A stretch of DNA of 64,000 nucleotides from Branchiostoma belcheri. Its lineage: Eukaryota; Chordata; Leptocardii; Amphioxiformes; Branchiostomatidae. Where the stretch lies: NCBI RefSeq assembly GCF_001625305.1, contig NW_017803943.1, positions 607,709 through 671,708 on the forward strand, in the 5' to 3' direction. Below are positions 1 to 11,620 of this stretch, in pieces. The notes under the pieces are model-generated. The model was given only the letters and a program-made list of their open reading frames with translations, was not told the DNA's origin and ran no database searches. How positions within the stretch are numbered: the stretch's first letter is position 1; each line of letters starts with the position of its first letter. Position numbers and translations under genes: made by a program.

Positions 1-140
1 ATATATATATATATATTTGTGTGTGTTTGTGTGTGCGTGTGTATGTGTGTTAGCGTGTGTGCTATGTCTGTAGGTGTGGGGTGTGCTTGTATGTGTTTGC
101 GTGCGCATGTGTTTGTGTATATGTGTGTATATGTGTATGT
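1..140. repeat. AT then GT-rich microsatellite
   Basis: Bases 1-16 are an AT dinucleotide run and 17-140 an imperfect GT/TGTG tract. The short open frames across it (valine/cysteine-rich) are artefacts of the repeat. Confidence 0.95.
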
Positions 141-1383
141 GTTTTGGGCGAGACATAGAGAAAGACAGACCCTGTTTCTGTGTGGTACTAACTGGTGTTA
201 ACTTAATATTACATCCCCGTGCCATTGTCTTGGCAAACATCCAATATGTGTTCGCTTAAACTCCGTAAATCCCCCATAGAAATTGCCTGTGAGACCAGAT
301 GTCGTCATTTTACGTACATCACACGCTGTAATACACGCCAGCGCACGTGGCGAGCATGTAATTCACCACGGAATAGAGCCGGCACGATAAGATGTTTAGA
401 GTCAGAGCGTCTGATCAGTGATTGGATCGGTATTAGAAGGGGGGAAACATGCACAAAAGCACGTAAAACAAACTTGGAGATGGATTCATGATTAAAGCAG
501 CAACTTATACGGGCATATAAGGGATTCAAATGGCAATCTTTCAACACCGGAAACAGCATACCACTGTGGACAGGGGTCATTTGGATCATGAGTATGACTA
601 ACATTTACTTTTAAGAGCCTTGAATATGATGCTATATCTTTGAACTACACAACCCAACTTACGCTTAGTTCTTCTGTTCTGTTCCAAATGTTGATTTAAC
701 AATCAGCTATGTGTTGTTGTTGTTTCTATTCTCCGTTTTTGCTAGTTACTTACTTGCTTTTCTTAGTTGTAGGCCTCAGATACACCAAATTGCTTTGCCT
801 ACCCCCAGCACACTTTTCTTGTGTATTTTACTTTGTATTGGTTTTTAAAGTGAGAAATAAAGAAAGCATAATATAATACAGATCTTTAAAATAAAGGCCT
901 TCAGTTGGAAGGCTTCCCAGTAACGCAAGCCGATAATGCATACGATTCTTGGAAAAGAAACCAGTCTGCATTTGGCAGCACCATGCCTAACTCTGTGAAG
1001 TACATCAGCACCCAGTATACACAAAAGGTTAAGAGGACTTAGATTGAGCCAGTGCCAAATTTTGACTGAAGCCCCACTTACTTAACAAGCTGTGCTGAAC
1101 AGACAAAGCCAGCTAAGCGTTTTAGGAGCTGGCTATCAGTATTGTACACAGAGCTCGGCTCTCACACAGCCTTGCCAAAACACTCTATAAAGCTGCTTAT
1201 CAGCTCCCAATCCTTTGTGAATTGCCTGCAGTTTGAGTTTTCTGTGAGATGAAGTGTATACGTGAAAGGAGCTATTGACGAGGGCACATAGGGTGTCTTG
1301 CCTAGCTTTCTCAATGTTATGAGATATAATTTCATACTTAAATCTGCATTTATAATATTTGGGCTATGCAAAATGTAAAAGAG
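141..1383. other. Non-coding stretch, nothing recognised
   Basis: Moderately AT-rich sequence. The open frame at 305-604 on the minus strand has no recognisable domain. No RNA gene or clear transposon end was seen. Confidence 0.5.
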
Positions 1384-1641
1384 TATCAGGAAGTGGAGGT
1401 GCCAAAATATGACATCTTACGAGGCTAAAAACTGGAAACACTGTCAGCGATATTTGTTTACATTCTGGTAGTTTGTGGTGGCACTCGTGTGGGCTTTTCT
1501 TGTGGCCAACCATTAATGTGCGAAATGTGTGATAATTGCACAAATATGTTGAATAGTGGAAGTAAATTATAATCACACGCAGGTTATAATTTTTTGCCAA
1601 TCAAAATATTTCAATTTTTGGTGCAAACACGTTACATATTG
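1384..1641 (+). mobile_element. MITE family A, 5'-truncated copy
   Basis: This copy shares long stretches with the copies at 2210, 9713, 19563 and 60404, including AGGAAGTGGAGGTGCC, TTTACATTCTGGTAG and AGTGGAAGTAAATTA. The 5' terminal part is missing. The 3' end is GTGCAAACACGTTACAT. It is non-autonomous with no open reading frame of its own. Confidence 0.75.
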
Positions 1642-2209
1642 TCAATGTTGTTTTGTTGGACGCATAAATTGATAAATAAAGTACCCCCTTCTACGTACCA
1701 TAACTTCTGATTATTTATTTTACCACACCTCTTTAAAAAGAAACGATACAATGTTTCTTACGTAAATTGTGATAGTTTTCCAGTAAAACAAGATGACCCT
1801 AACACACTACAACCACCACCCAGTTTTCTAACATTTGGCACATAATTATCCAGTGACCATCGCACGTTTTGATCACCAATGCCCAAAAGCATCATGACTA
1901 TTTCAAAGTTTCGTGCCATAAAATCCATGGATGTGTTATAGGTGTCCCATTTGTGCTAACGATCCCCCCAAAGGGCTGTATCGTCTTTCTCGTTTTCATC
2001 AGCAATCTGTGTTCTAGCTTTATGGAACGGATCAGCCCCGGTTGTACTATATATGACTGTCCTAAGCTTTTCGTCCACAAGAGCTATAACTTACGGAAAA
2101 AAAGCCTCTAAATGAGAGCCTCTATGTACTGTATGTTGCGTAATGTATTATTCTACTATGCACTCCACACGGATCTTACCCTCCCTGCACTGTAATTTAT
2201 ACCTGCATT

Positions 2210-2806
2210 GTACAGTACAAAAAAGTTCATGAAATTTCTTTAGAAAGTAAGTTGAATCAACGCTACTCCATTAGATGAAAAGTGTAATTAAGGAAGTGGG
2301 GTGACAAAATATGACGCCCGACGAGTTTGTATAAAATCTGGAAACACAGCTGTCAGCCATCATGTTTGTTTACATTCTGGTTACATTCTGGTAGTTTGTG
2401 GTGGCACCACAAAATGAGTGCACCTCGTGTGGGCTGTTTTAGCGTCAATCATGAATGTAAGAAATGCAGAAAACTGCACAATTGTCTTTTTTTTAACGGT
2501 GTCGCTCAATGCAAGGCCATTGGCCACTTCTAGGCATAGAGCTAGTCTGTAACTGTAACAGCAACTCTTCTCCCTGAGTCAGAAACATCCTCACAAGTAG
2601 TGAGGACTAAGTGAGCCAATAGGAGAAGCAGGGGTTACGAGGCTGGTCGGGAAAATTCCCTACCCCTTTTTAGACCATAATGGTTTGTTCCACTTCCGCT
2701 CACGTGGGTTCTTTTAACGTTCTTGAAAAGTGGAATTAGATTACAATCACAATTTTTAATTGAAATATTTTTTGTTGCAAAAAAATGTAATAGAAAGTCT
2801 CTTTAT
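2210..2806 (+). mobile_element. MITE family A copy interrupted by about 235 bp
   Basis: The family A sequence runs from about 2210 to 2486 and resumes at about 2722 (CTTGAAAAGTGGAATTAG) to 2806. Uninterrupted copies read straight through this point. The extra 2487-2721 is a separate insertion or local rearrangement of unknown type. The 5' end is degraded. Confidence 0.7.
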
Positions 2807-3216
2807 TAAGTGTTTATATTTTTTACCAATCTTAATAACAAGCTGTGACGTCATCACAAGAAGGTTTTAGGGATTGGCCATGACCTTGTCTTGGGCAACA
2901 ACACTCCTCTCAATACAAGCCTGTTCCGTGCTGAATCATGGGATAGGGCCGTAAACCTGCCACTAGCGAGACCGGCGAATATCAGGAGTAAAATACGCGG
3001 CTTTAATAGCCCGTCTGGCACCTCCGTGCGTCCGAATCCGAGAAATCCGGCCGACAGATTGAAGCATCAAGTGATTAATTTCCTTGGGTCGATCGTTTCA
3101 TTATCGGGCGATAAATTCCAAGAAGGTGCAGTCGGACTGGGTCTTGGATTATTGGTGCACGGACCACGGAAAACATATCATGGCCAGATACGCGGTGCCC
3201 CCCGGTCATCAGCTTA

Positions 3217-3580
3217 GGCCATGTTGATTTGCTTACATAGATGACATCCTCTGGGAACCGAAAAACTGGTGCGAGCGTGCGAATAACAATAAAAGGTTTG
3301 GCAAAAGTGTTGTCTTCTTTATATAATCTAAGTGGCCATGAAGGCCAAACAAATGACTAAACAAACAGAGTTTGGTATGGTGAATGATAGACACTTCATT
3401 TCTTTGGAATTGATTTTGGCATTCTACGACATAAGTATCGTTTTCCAATATGTTTTAGGGCATATATTTGTTCATTTTTTAGCTGTACGATTTCCAGTAT
3501 GGTCGAAAACTATACTTTTTTAAACGGACGAAATTTCATGCGCGCGTGGATGTAAACCATATAATCAAATCAAACTAGCC
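3217..3580 (+). mobile_element. PIF/Harbinger-like MITE (family B), copy 1
   Basis: 364 bp flanked by TTA on both sides (3214-3216 and 3581-3583). The terminal inverted repeats are about 33 bp, starting GGCCATGTTGATTTG. A 3 bp TWA target duplication with such ends is the hallmark of PIF/Harbinger elements. There is no transposase. Open frames here are chance frames. Confidence 0.8.
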
Positions 3581-3583
3581 TTA

Positions 3584-6500
3584 GGTGGGTTAGGTTGGAA
3601 GTGGGCAAAATTTGGCGAAATACCGGGCTTGCGTGGAAGACCGGTGCGGTTATCTGGCCATCAGGGCTGCCCTGGGTAGGAGATGTCACGGTCTGCATAC
3701 TAATGAGGCCGTAGCCTTGCTTGTTTTGTGTATCGGTCATCTCGTTCCCGGTCAAGTGAGATGGATCGATATGCTTTATCCCAGACGGACCTCCCGGACA
3801 TTTGTTAATGGGAAGTGGTAAATTGTCTTCACGGCCAAAAACAACAAGGACTCAATTTCGGCTTTCAACCTAGTACCTCTAGCTAGATACGATGTACTGA
3901 AACGTACCTACGATGGCTTTATTGACGTTAAATTGTCCTTAATTCAAATCAAATTAAAATTTATAAAATCAACATGAGAGTAAAGTTGACTTTCACAATG
4001 ACAGTCATTGAAACATATATAAAATTTGAAATCTAAACGATATGAACGTAACACAAAAAGGTGCATTACCGAATATTTTGCCAGTCCTTCATGGTTTTCA
4101 TAACAAAAGAGCCATCATTTCCATATTAGAGTTCCGCAAATTAATATGAATATAAGAAAAGTAGCATTGAGGTAGGATTACGATGATTCGACGATCATAA
4201 GAGAATTTTTAAAAAAATAAATAAAAGTGATGATGATATTTTAGAGGTGGCATGATGGTAATTTTATAGGTGATCTAGTAACCCCTCAACTTTTGTAGAT
4301 GGTACAGCCCATTGTCAGTTTTGATATTGAGTGGTGTCCCTACTCGCATGTCAGTGCGCATGCGCGTCTCCATTAACATCCATGTATCAGCGGGCACGTC
4401 TGGAGATCGAAAAACACATAATCTGTAATTAGAAGACTTTGAGGGGGAAAACCTGGGGCGAAACTGAGCTGGGTGATCGAAGGAGGGGCCCTGGAGTGTC
4501 GGTACAGAATCACCCAGCCGCCCTGGGGTCCTACTCCTCACCCGAAATGAGGTAGGAGGAGATGATTAGAATATTGATTACGGTTCTGCAGGTGCGAAAC
4601 TACCACAAATCCTTCAATTACGTGCGGGGCTTCTCATTCGTCCGATGTATGAAATATTAAGGACTTAGTGTAGAGCCGGCTAACGTATTTTTTTGTGTCC
4701 TCTGCACGTCTCATATGGAGGGTAATTTTCTAGGTACTCGTTGCCCCTCTCTTCGTATTTTGTGTGTGTTGGAAGTATTCATCAAGGAGGGATTGCATGA
4801 GAGACCAATCAGGATCATGCGGAGTTTAAGAGCCGGCTCTCCCGCCCAGACCCGGCGACGCGCCCGGAAAACATCGTTTACCACAGGCTGATTAATAAAT
4901 CGAAAGGCACATTTTGCATGCATAACACTCGCTAAGCAGCTGGAGCGAAGGCCTGGTCTGCAGAGTTCAACATCACGGAGAAATTACCAGCCACATTAAG
5001 GCAAATTAAATATTGAAGTTCCTCCACGGGTAAGTTACGCGTCGGACTCATTATGTATTCCGTGGACACGCCTGGCGACCCTCTGACAGACGCCGCCGGG
5101 GGCGCCGTTGGCTCTTAGCTCTCCTGGCGCTACGGAACACACTGGTAGTGCGGAGCTCCTCTCTCCTTTAACTCCTCTCTCTTACCGAGGGACCCATGCA
5201 TCACCGACGGATTACCACAGAGCAGTTCCAGGGACGCTTACATGCCAGCACGGTAAGTCTGTAATAATGGGGAGTAGTGATGATGACAGTCATATGGCAG
5301 CCGGTGGTTGGTCTATCGGAATGTGCCCCCACTAGCGCCAGTACCCCAACCTGCCGCAGAATGATGCCGGCTTTGGTAAATCCGAAATCCGCAGCGCACA
5401 ACTACTGCTCGGCCTGGCGTTTGACCGGGACGTTAAGTCGTAACGATAAAGGTGAATGGTTCTCGCGGAGAAGACCACACTTCTGGGCCCCCGGGGGCGA
5501 TTTCAAACTCGCCTCAATTTTAGCGAGAAACAGCAAAGCCGGATATCTGACTAATACGACACTTACGAAAATACCTCTCGCCAGCGTTTTGCGCAAATGG
5601 AAGCGATGTTCACCCCGGATTGATCGCTCTTACGTGCACTTGAACGGGATTTCACAACTTGTTCAAACCCGATAAGGGAAAACGGCTCTCAGCTGAGGCG
5701 TTTGATTCCGCTAGCGCTATCTCAGTCCTCGCACCATGCCCCCAATTACAGGGAAATAGTTATTTAAATCTTCCCCAGGTTCTAGAGGCTACAGCGGCGG
5801 GGTGCGTGGGTTTGGTTATCGATCGTGTCCAACTCCGATGTTTTTTAGGTATGTCAGTTGAATTGATGAGCAGAGTTGATGCCGAGGCCTGTGTGTACTG
5901 TGCAGCACGCTATGGCGGCGCTCCAGTACCGTTCAGTACAGCAGTAGCGACTGTAGGACACCACTACAACCAGAGCATGTTTGGACAGCAATAGCAAGAA
6001 AAAGCAAACATTTCCGTATCATATGGTGGACAAAATTACAAAGAAATCTCATATCATCGTCCTGTCATTATACTGGAATTATAATAAGATATGTTGCAAA
6101 TAACAATACAATTTCAGTGTTTTGTCACAGAGGAAGGCAAGGGTATTTATAGTACGTGTTACGAGGAGGCATTTTTGGTAGTTTTGCTGTGCTGTTGACG
6201 GATACACACACCCTCCCTGGGTTAAGGACAACGTCAGAGCGTAATTGGCGGAGCAGACTTCAGCACAGAGAGCGAGCTCGCTCAATCATTAATAAACTCC
6301 TTCTATATAATGTCAGAAATCGATAGTCATAGCGAACGGCCGTAATGGAAGAACGGGGCGGGCGGACAGTGACAAATCTGCTGTGAGGCCCGTCTCTTTT
6401 TCACGGGGTCGACTAGTCCGGGAGAGAGAGGGAGAGGGATTAAGAGGAGCACCTGCACACAGGTGTTTTACAGCCGAGCTTTCCCCCTGGTCTCCGCCTC

Positions 6501-9500
6501 GCTGATGCCGGTAGAAGATTTGCGTAGGTGAGGCGATCTCGCGCCGTGCCGTATCTCTCTACCATCTCCTGCGCTGGTGTTGGGTCTGTAAGTCTGACGT
6601 ACGTTATCTGTCTGTGTTGTAGGAGGTGGGCTGACGGGCACAGGCGGGGGGAGGTCGGCTCTGGGACCGAGGACGTACCAGCCTGGAGGCGAGGAGTTAT
6701 CATTATAGCCAGGTGGGTACCGTAGGTGTGTTTGTACCTTAGGCTTAACGATTGACAATGCTGCACCGCTTGGAAACCCCCTGTCAGGCGGTGTGCACCT
6801 GTGATGTGCATAGAATCTGGTTGGTCATTTTGTGTATTATTATGGCCTTGCATTGATTACAGCATTAACACTGTATATGAGACGTGTGACCCTCCAAACC
6901 GAGTAGTCTTTATTTGTCTGCGAAATGCTTCTCCACCACCAATTGTAAGGAAAAGCACGGCCTGACAGATATATTGTGTGGCAAATGCAAGCTCCCCTCC
7001 CCCTTTTCCATGACGCAACCTTCTCTAAGATTTTATACAGCAATTACGCGACTGCCACAACAATTCACAATGCAGAATGAGAAAATCTAAGATAAGTATG
7101 TAGTATTTTGTGTGATATTCGCGTCCGAATTTCCTCGAAAGCTGGGGCCAGTAACATAATTGCGCCAGTGGGATGCATATAGATGCATTGCACCTGCTTA
7201 GCACAAGAATTGCATAGTGAGCTGAGCTGCGATCAATTGTCCGAACGAATTCGAAGATCGTATACCCCCCCCCCCGCATTCAATATAGGTATCGGCTCTG
7301 TAGCTGTATACCGGTACGATATGGTATGTGGGTATCTGACATTGCAATGGCTAGGAGTGTATGCAACATTTTTCTCAGTGATACCGCTTAAAACGCATTG
7401 AGAACACGATTATGTTTTCATTTTATCTACACAATAAGCTCAGCTCCACACATATTCTCCGCACCATTGTGATGTAACCACCCCGCTGCCGCCATGCCGA
7501 CCTGCCCGCTACACAACTTGTTAGCCCCGACTCAGGGTCAGCTGCGGACGGTAATGAAGGGCTTTTCAAACGTCGAGCTGCATAATGCAGAACCAGAGAC
7601 GCGATACGAGCCCCGTAATCTGGGCTATGCCTCTCTGCCACTCCTCGTATTTCACCTGCAATATCGAGCGAGAAAGAGAGGATCTTCTTCAATCACGGTT
7701 GCATTAAGGAACGATGTAGGGCTGCCCAGTATGGCATAACGGAGAACATTAACAGATAGAGAACCCCTCTCACGACTTCTTAAGAATTTTAACAGGAATA
7801 AAGCTGGTGATGGTGATAAGCAGTACTGCATATCTTCCGTGCCATGATATGATCCCCGTGTGTAGATACCGTACCTTAAGGTTGAGGGCGCGTCGACTGG
7901 TCGATGAACTTGAGCTGAGTAGGAGTTCCAAACAAGCTGGTTGATAGACCTTTTATCGACCGTCTGACTGGCTTATAGACTACCTCTTGTGTGTAATAAT
8001 GGCTGGTAGAGCTGACATATACGCTTGTCCACCGGCCTATGAACAGGGGAAGTCCAGGGTCATTTCTTCCCATTACACATGCTTAGTGTGTAGGACTAAT
8101 AGTGGTACTGGGGTTAGGAAAGGGGCTACGTAGGAGTATCGTACTTACAAGTGAAACGCACAGTTGGACAAGAGGATTGTATCCAACATATAGTTAGACA
8201 TTTTCTATAGCGTTGCTTGAGCTTTCTTTTTTGTATGTAATTTGATGTTCTTCCACATTCCAGTGCAATTCAGCTTGTTGTACATATACCTCATGCTGCG
8301 AGGCTGATTTCTTAATACTTAACTACTTAGTAAACTGTAAGGCACTGGGAAGAAGTGAGCACTTCAAGCTAAGGACCAAATCACTTCCGGAAGGGCCGAA
8401 AACGCGCCACTTTCCGCACAATTCATCCTAACCGCGAATTCGCCATTACAGGATATTTGCTTTCTCCCAAAAGTCTCAGTTGCCTGCACAGGAGATAAAA
8501 AGTAAAAGGGCGCACAGTTATTAACTGTCAGCAGGTAAACGACAGTAAGCTTTGTCAGCTTTATACAAGCCACGCATCCATCTATAAGAAAAGTGCTTAA
8601 TCCTAACCCTTTGCTTGACTAGTCCTGCGACAAACTCTCCTGACTTATTCATGAAAATGTAATTCTGCTGACTGGAGTTCGGGTTGACATACATCGATTC
8701 TTCTTAGCATCTTGTTTAAGCTTCTAGAAACTGTTAAGCCTTCACTGTCCATGACACACACTTCTTGATTACATCTTATTCGGAAATCGTAAGCCTGGGA
8801 TCATAGCAATTCTGCATTTGCAACTCGGCAATTTTTGTCTAAGTCTTCATAATGACCCTCCCTGTAATTAATAATAACAAACTTTGCAAATGAAGAATAA
8901 GAATATCCACCACATATTCTCCGTTACAAAACCAAGAATCACTTTGTCACGAATTGTGACTGGAATCAGGAAGACATAACCGCACTTCTCTAGAGCAGGG
9001 AATGTGCTAATTCTGTACTTGAGATAAAGTAAAAGGTACATTTCGATGCATGATAGCGAATTTAATTATGTGTTTAGTAAATCTTCCCATTTTAGGTATT
9101 TAAATGGTACAGAAAAATTTATAGTCATTGCAGTCGTCGATAAATCAACTCTAACTAATGAAATTCGTATTGCCACCTACATGTATACAATTTCCGAGAA
9201 GCGAGAGGAAGTCGAATGTACTTGTGTATACTAGAGGTTTATATATCTACATTAAATAAGGCTGTTAACCTGTAACCTGCGCTTAACCCAGTGCGGCAAA
9301 CATGTACAATAAAGGTCTTCATTCATTAAGAACTAAGAATAAATAACATAAATATTAAGGCAGCGTCGCATCAAAAAGAACAACATCTTTTAATGAGGGT
9401 TTTTGTGTCCTTTTAATCTCCTTGGTGCTTTTCAGACTCAATCAGTAGGTGATAAATTAACGCCCCTTCACGCCTGCCTGCTGGTGTTTCACGGCAACTT

Positions 9501-9710
9501 ATCGACACAGACAATCGAGATAATGTACTAATGGAATTTCTCGCTGACTTCCATTCGTTTTACTTCTATCGGCTAAACGTATAAATCTTTAGAAGGTCCT
9601 ACGGCGACCGGAAACAGGAGAACAAAGCCTCTGGGCGTAGACATTGTGTGTCTGTAGAGATGATATACAAAGAGGGTGTATTATGTTCACAATAAGCTAT
9701 TATGGTACCT
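3584..9710. other. Non-coding stretch with unassigned open frames
   Basis: The region includes a GC-richer patch (about 4270-6850). It has overlapping open frames of 110-140 codons on both strands (5277-5675, 5659-5994 and 6440-6853 minus), none with a recognisable domain, conserved motif or consistent splice sites. No RNA gene was seen. I treat it as intergenic. Confidence 0.45.
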
Positions 9711-9712
9711 TA

Positions 9713-10040
9713 AAGCTACATTACATAACATTAGGACGATACAAAAAGTAAATGTTCTGGTCATTTCTTTGCAAAGTGAATTGAATCAACCTTACTCCAT
9801 TGCACATAATATAAGTGCCATTAAGGAAGTGGAGGTGACAAAAACTAATACGTAATAAATTGAAACACAGCTGTCAGCTACGTTTGTTTACATTCTAGTA
9901 GTTTGTGGTGGCACCACAAACTGAGCGCGCATCGTGTGGGATATTTTATCGCCGACCATGAATGTCAGGTGTTGAAAAGTGGAAGTAAATTACAATCACA
10001 CGAATGTTTTTGGTGCAAAAATGTTACATAGTGCTACCTT
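9713..10040 (+). mobile_element. MITE family A copy with TA flanks
   Basis: About 328 bp, flanked by TA at 9711-9712 and 10041-10042. Ends are AAGCTACATTACATAAC and the inverted equivalent GTTACATAGTGCTACCTT. The middle contains a near-perfect palindrome at 9900-9922 (two 11 bp arms around one base). TA target duplications and short inverted ends suggest a Tc1/mariner-type non-autonomous element. Confidence 0.7.
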
Positions 10041-10693
10041 TATTGATACGACATAAGAGGTTCAAAATTGCTGTAGGCTGCACAGTTTTTCTCCACACGA
10101 GACGACCAGCGAAGCTGACATATAATGTAACCAGCGCGCCAAATCGCTGGATCAAATGGAATAAAAAAACTTTTAACTTGAGTTTTTTGAAAGAGGTGTC
10201 GCGACCTGAGAATTCATTACCCACCATCGTAAAAGCATGTTTTATTCATTGCTGCTTCAATTCATAGAGTACCGTTCAGGTATATTCTCAAAGAGTTGAA
10301 TAGAAGCTTCCAGTGGTTGCTAATATTGAGATGAAATATGCTTAAGAACAAAACACTGTTCGTCGTTGTGAGATATGTTAAAAATAATTCAAATGTAAAA
10401 GTGTATATTTTTATTGCAGTAATATAAGATATTTTTTGCTAACATCAAAGCGATTCCTTTTCCCTAGAATTATCGAAGAGTGGAACTCGTTGCTATAACT
10501 TTAAACATTGTTTTGAGTTAGATGTGCAAAGGATAGAAGTAATACGTCGTTAGGTGTAACACAGCCAGTTTATACCGGCTATACAGACACAAATACAGCT
10601 TGTAAACAGTAATAAACTAAAGTCAAGTCCATAAATTCGGATTTCAGAATGGTACTAAAAGAAATTACAGTACTTGACATTCATTTAGTACTA

Positions 10694-11028
10694 CCATTGT
10701 TAAGTCCGCTACTGTTTACAAAGAAAACATTACCCGACTTAACAGGCATTTACTACTTTGGTAAATCAAGCTTTTCGTGCAGTGATGAAAGTCAAGAGTA
10801 ACTCTTAAAAAACGCATGGTGATCTAAGTCAAGGTTGCCTTGGTTTAATAGTGGCCATTACCATTGTTTAGTCCGCTACTGTTTACAAAGAAAACATTAC
10901 CCGACATAACAGGCATTTACTACGATTGGTAAATCCAGCTTTTCGTGCAGTGTTGAAAGTCAAGAGTAACTCTTAAAAAACGCATGGTGATGTAAGTCAA
11001 GGTTGCCTTGGTTTAATGGTGGTCATTA
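10694..11028. repeat. Tandem duplication, 2 x about 167 bp
   Basis: The unit starting CCATTGTT(A/T)AGTCCGC occurs at 10694-10860 and again at 10861-11028, with only scattered differences. It includes GTAAATC(A/C)AGCTTTTCGTG and AACGCATGGTGAT. It is non-coding. The high identity indicates a recent duplication. Confidence 0.9.
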
Positions 11029-11230
11029 TCGACCATTACACTTCCCGCTCTTCACCTTGGGATCCATCATTGGGTGTTTAACACTGCCTCGGGAAGGGCT
11101 GAGAGAAGCTTTAAGTGTCTTCCCTTCATCATCGATAATACATGTAGTTATAGAACAGGGCTTTATCATACTCAACACTCTGGGACTGTGTTTTACTCCA
11201 AGCCATCCCAACTGAAATCTATCTTCATAA

Positions 11231-11617
11231 GGCCGTGTTGATTTCATTATGTGGATGACATCCTCTGAGAGCCCAATAACTGATGCGAGCGTGCGAATAA
11301 GAAACGATTGGCAAAAAAATGCCTTCATTATGACATCTACGTGGTAATAAGGTTGAACAAAAGGGTGGTATGGCGGTGATGGCTAACAAAAGACTTTTCA
11401 TTTTTAGTTGTTTATATTTTTTTTCCTTTCCTTTGGAATTTATTCGGGCATTCTAGGACATTAGTGTTCCAATATTTTGTTTTGCAATTTACGGCATTTA
11501 TTTGTTCATATTACAGTTGCTTTGTACGATTTCCAGTATGGTCAAAAACTTTTTTTTTGAAAACGAATGAATATTCATGCGCGCGGATGTCATCCATATA
11601 ATCAAATCAACATGGCC
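11231..11617 (+). mobile_element. PIF/Harbinger-like MITE (family B), copy 2
   Basis: 387 bp flanked by TAA on both sides (11228-11230 and 11618-11620). Ends are GGCCGTGTTGATTTC and CAAATCAACATGGCC. It has the same orientation as the copy at 3217, sharing the internal GCGAGCGTGCGAATAA segment. Confidence 0.8.
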
Positions 11618-11620
11618 TAA

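Noticed and set aside
19..201. Cys/Val-rich peptides at the left end
   Set aside because: They are translations of the GT microsatellite.
2891..3217. Open frame of 108 codons just before a MITE
   Set aside because: No recognisable family or splice structure. It ends at the transposon boundary by chance.
5277..5994. Two overlapping + strand open frames (132 and 111 codons) in a GC-richer patch
   Set aside because: They are in different frames, with no known domain, no convincing splice sites and comparable open frames on the opposite strand. Length is within chance for GC-richer DNA.
6440..6853. Minus-strand open frame of 137 codons
   Set aside because: The composition is unremarkable, there is no domain or signal, and it overlaps other frames of similar length.
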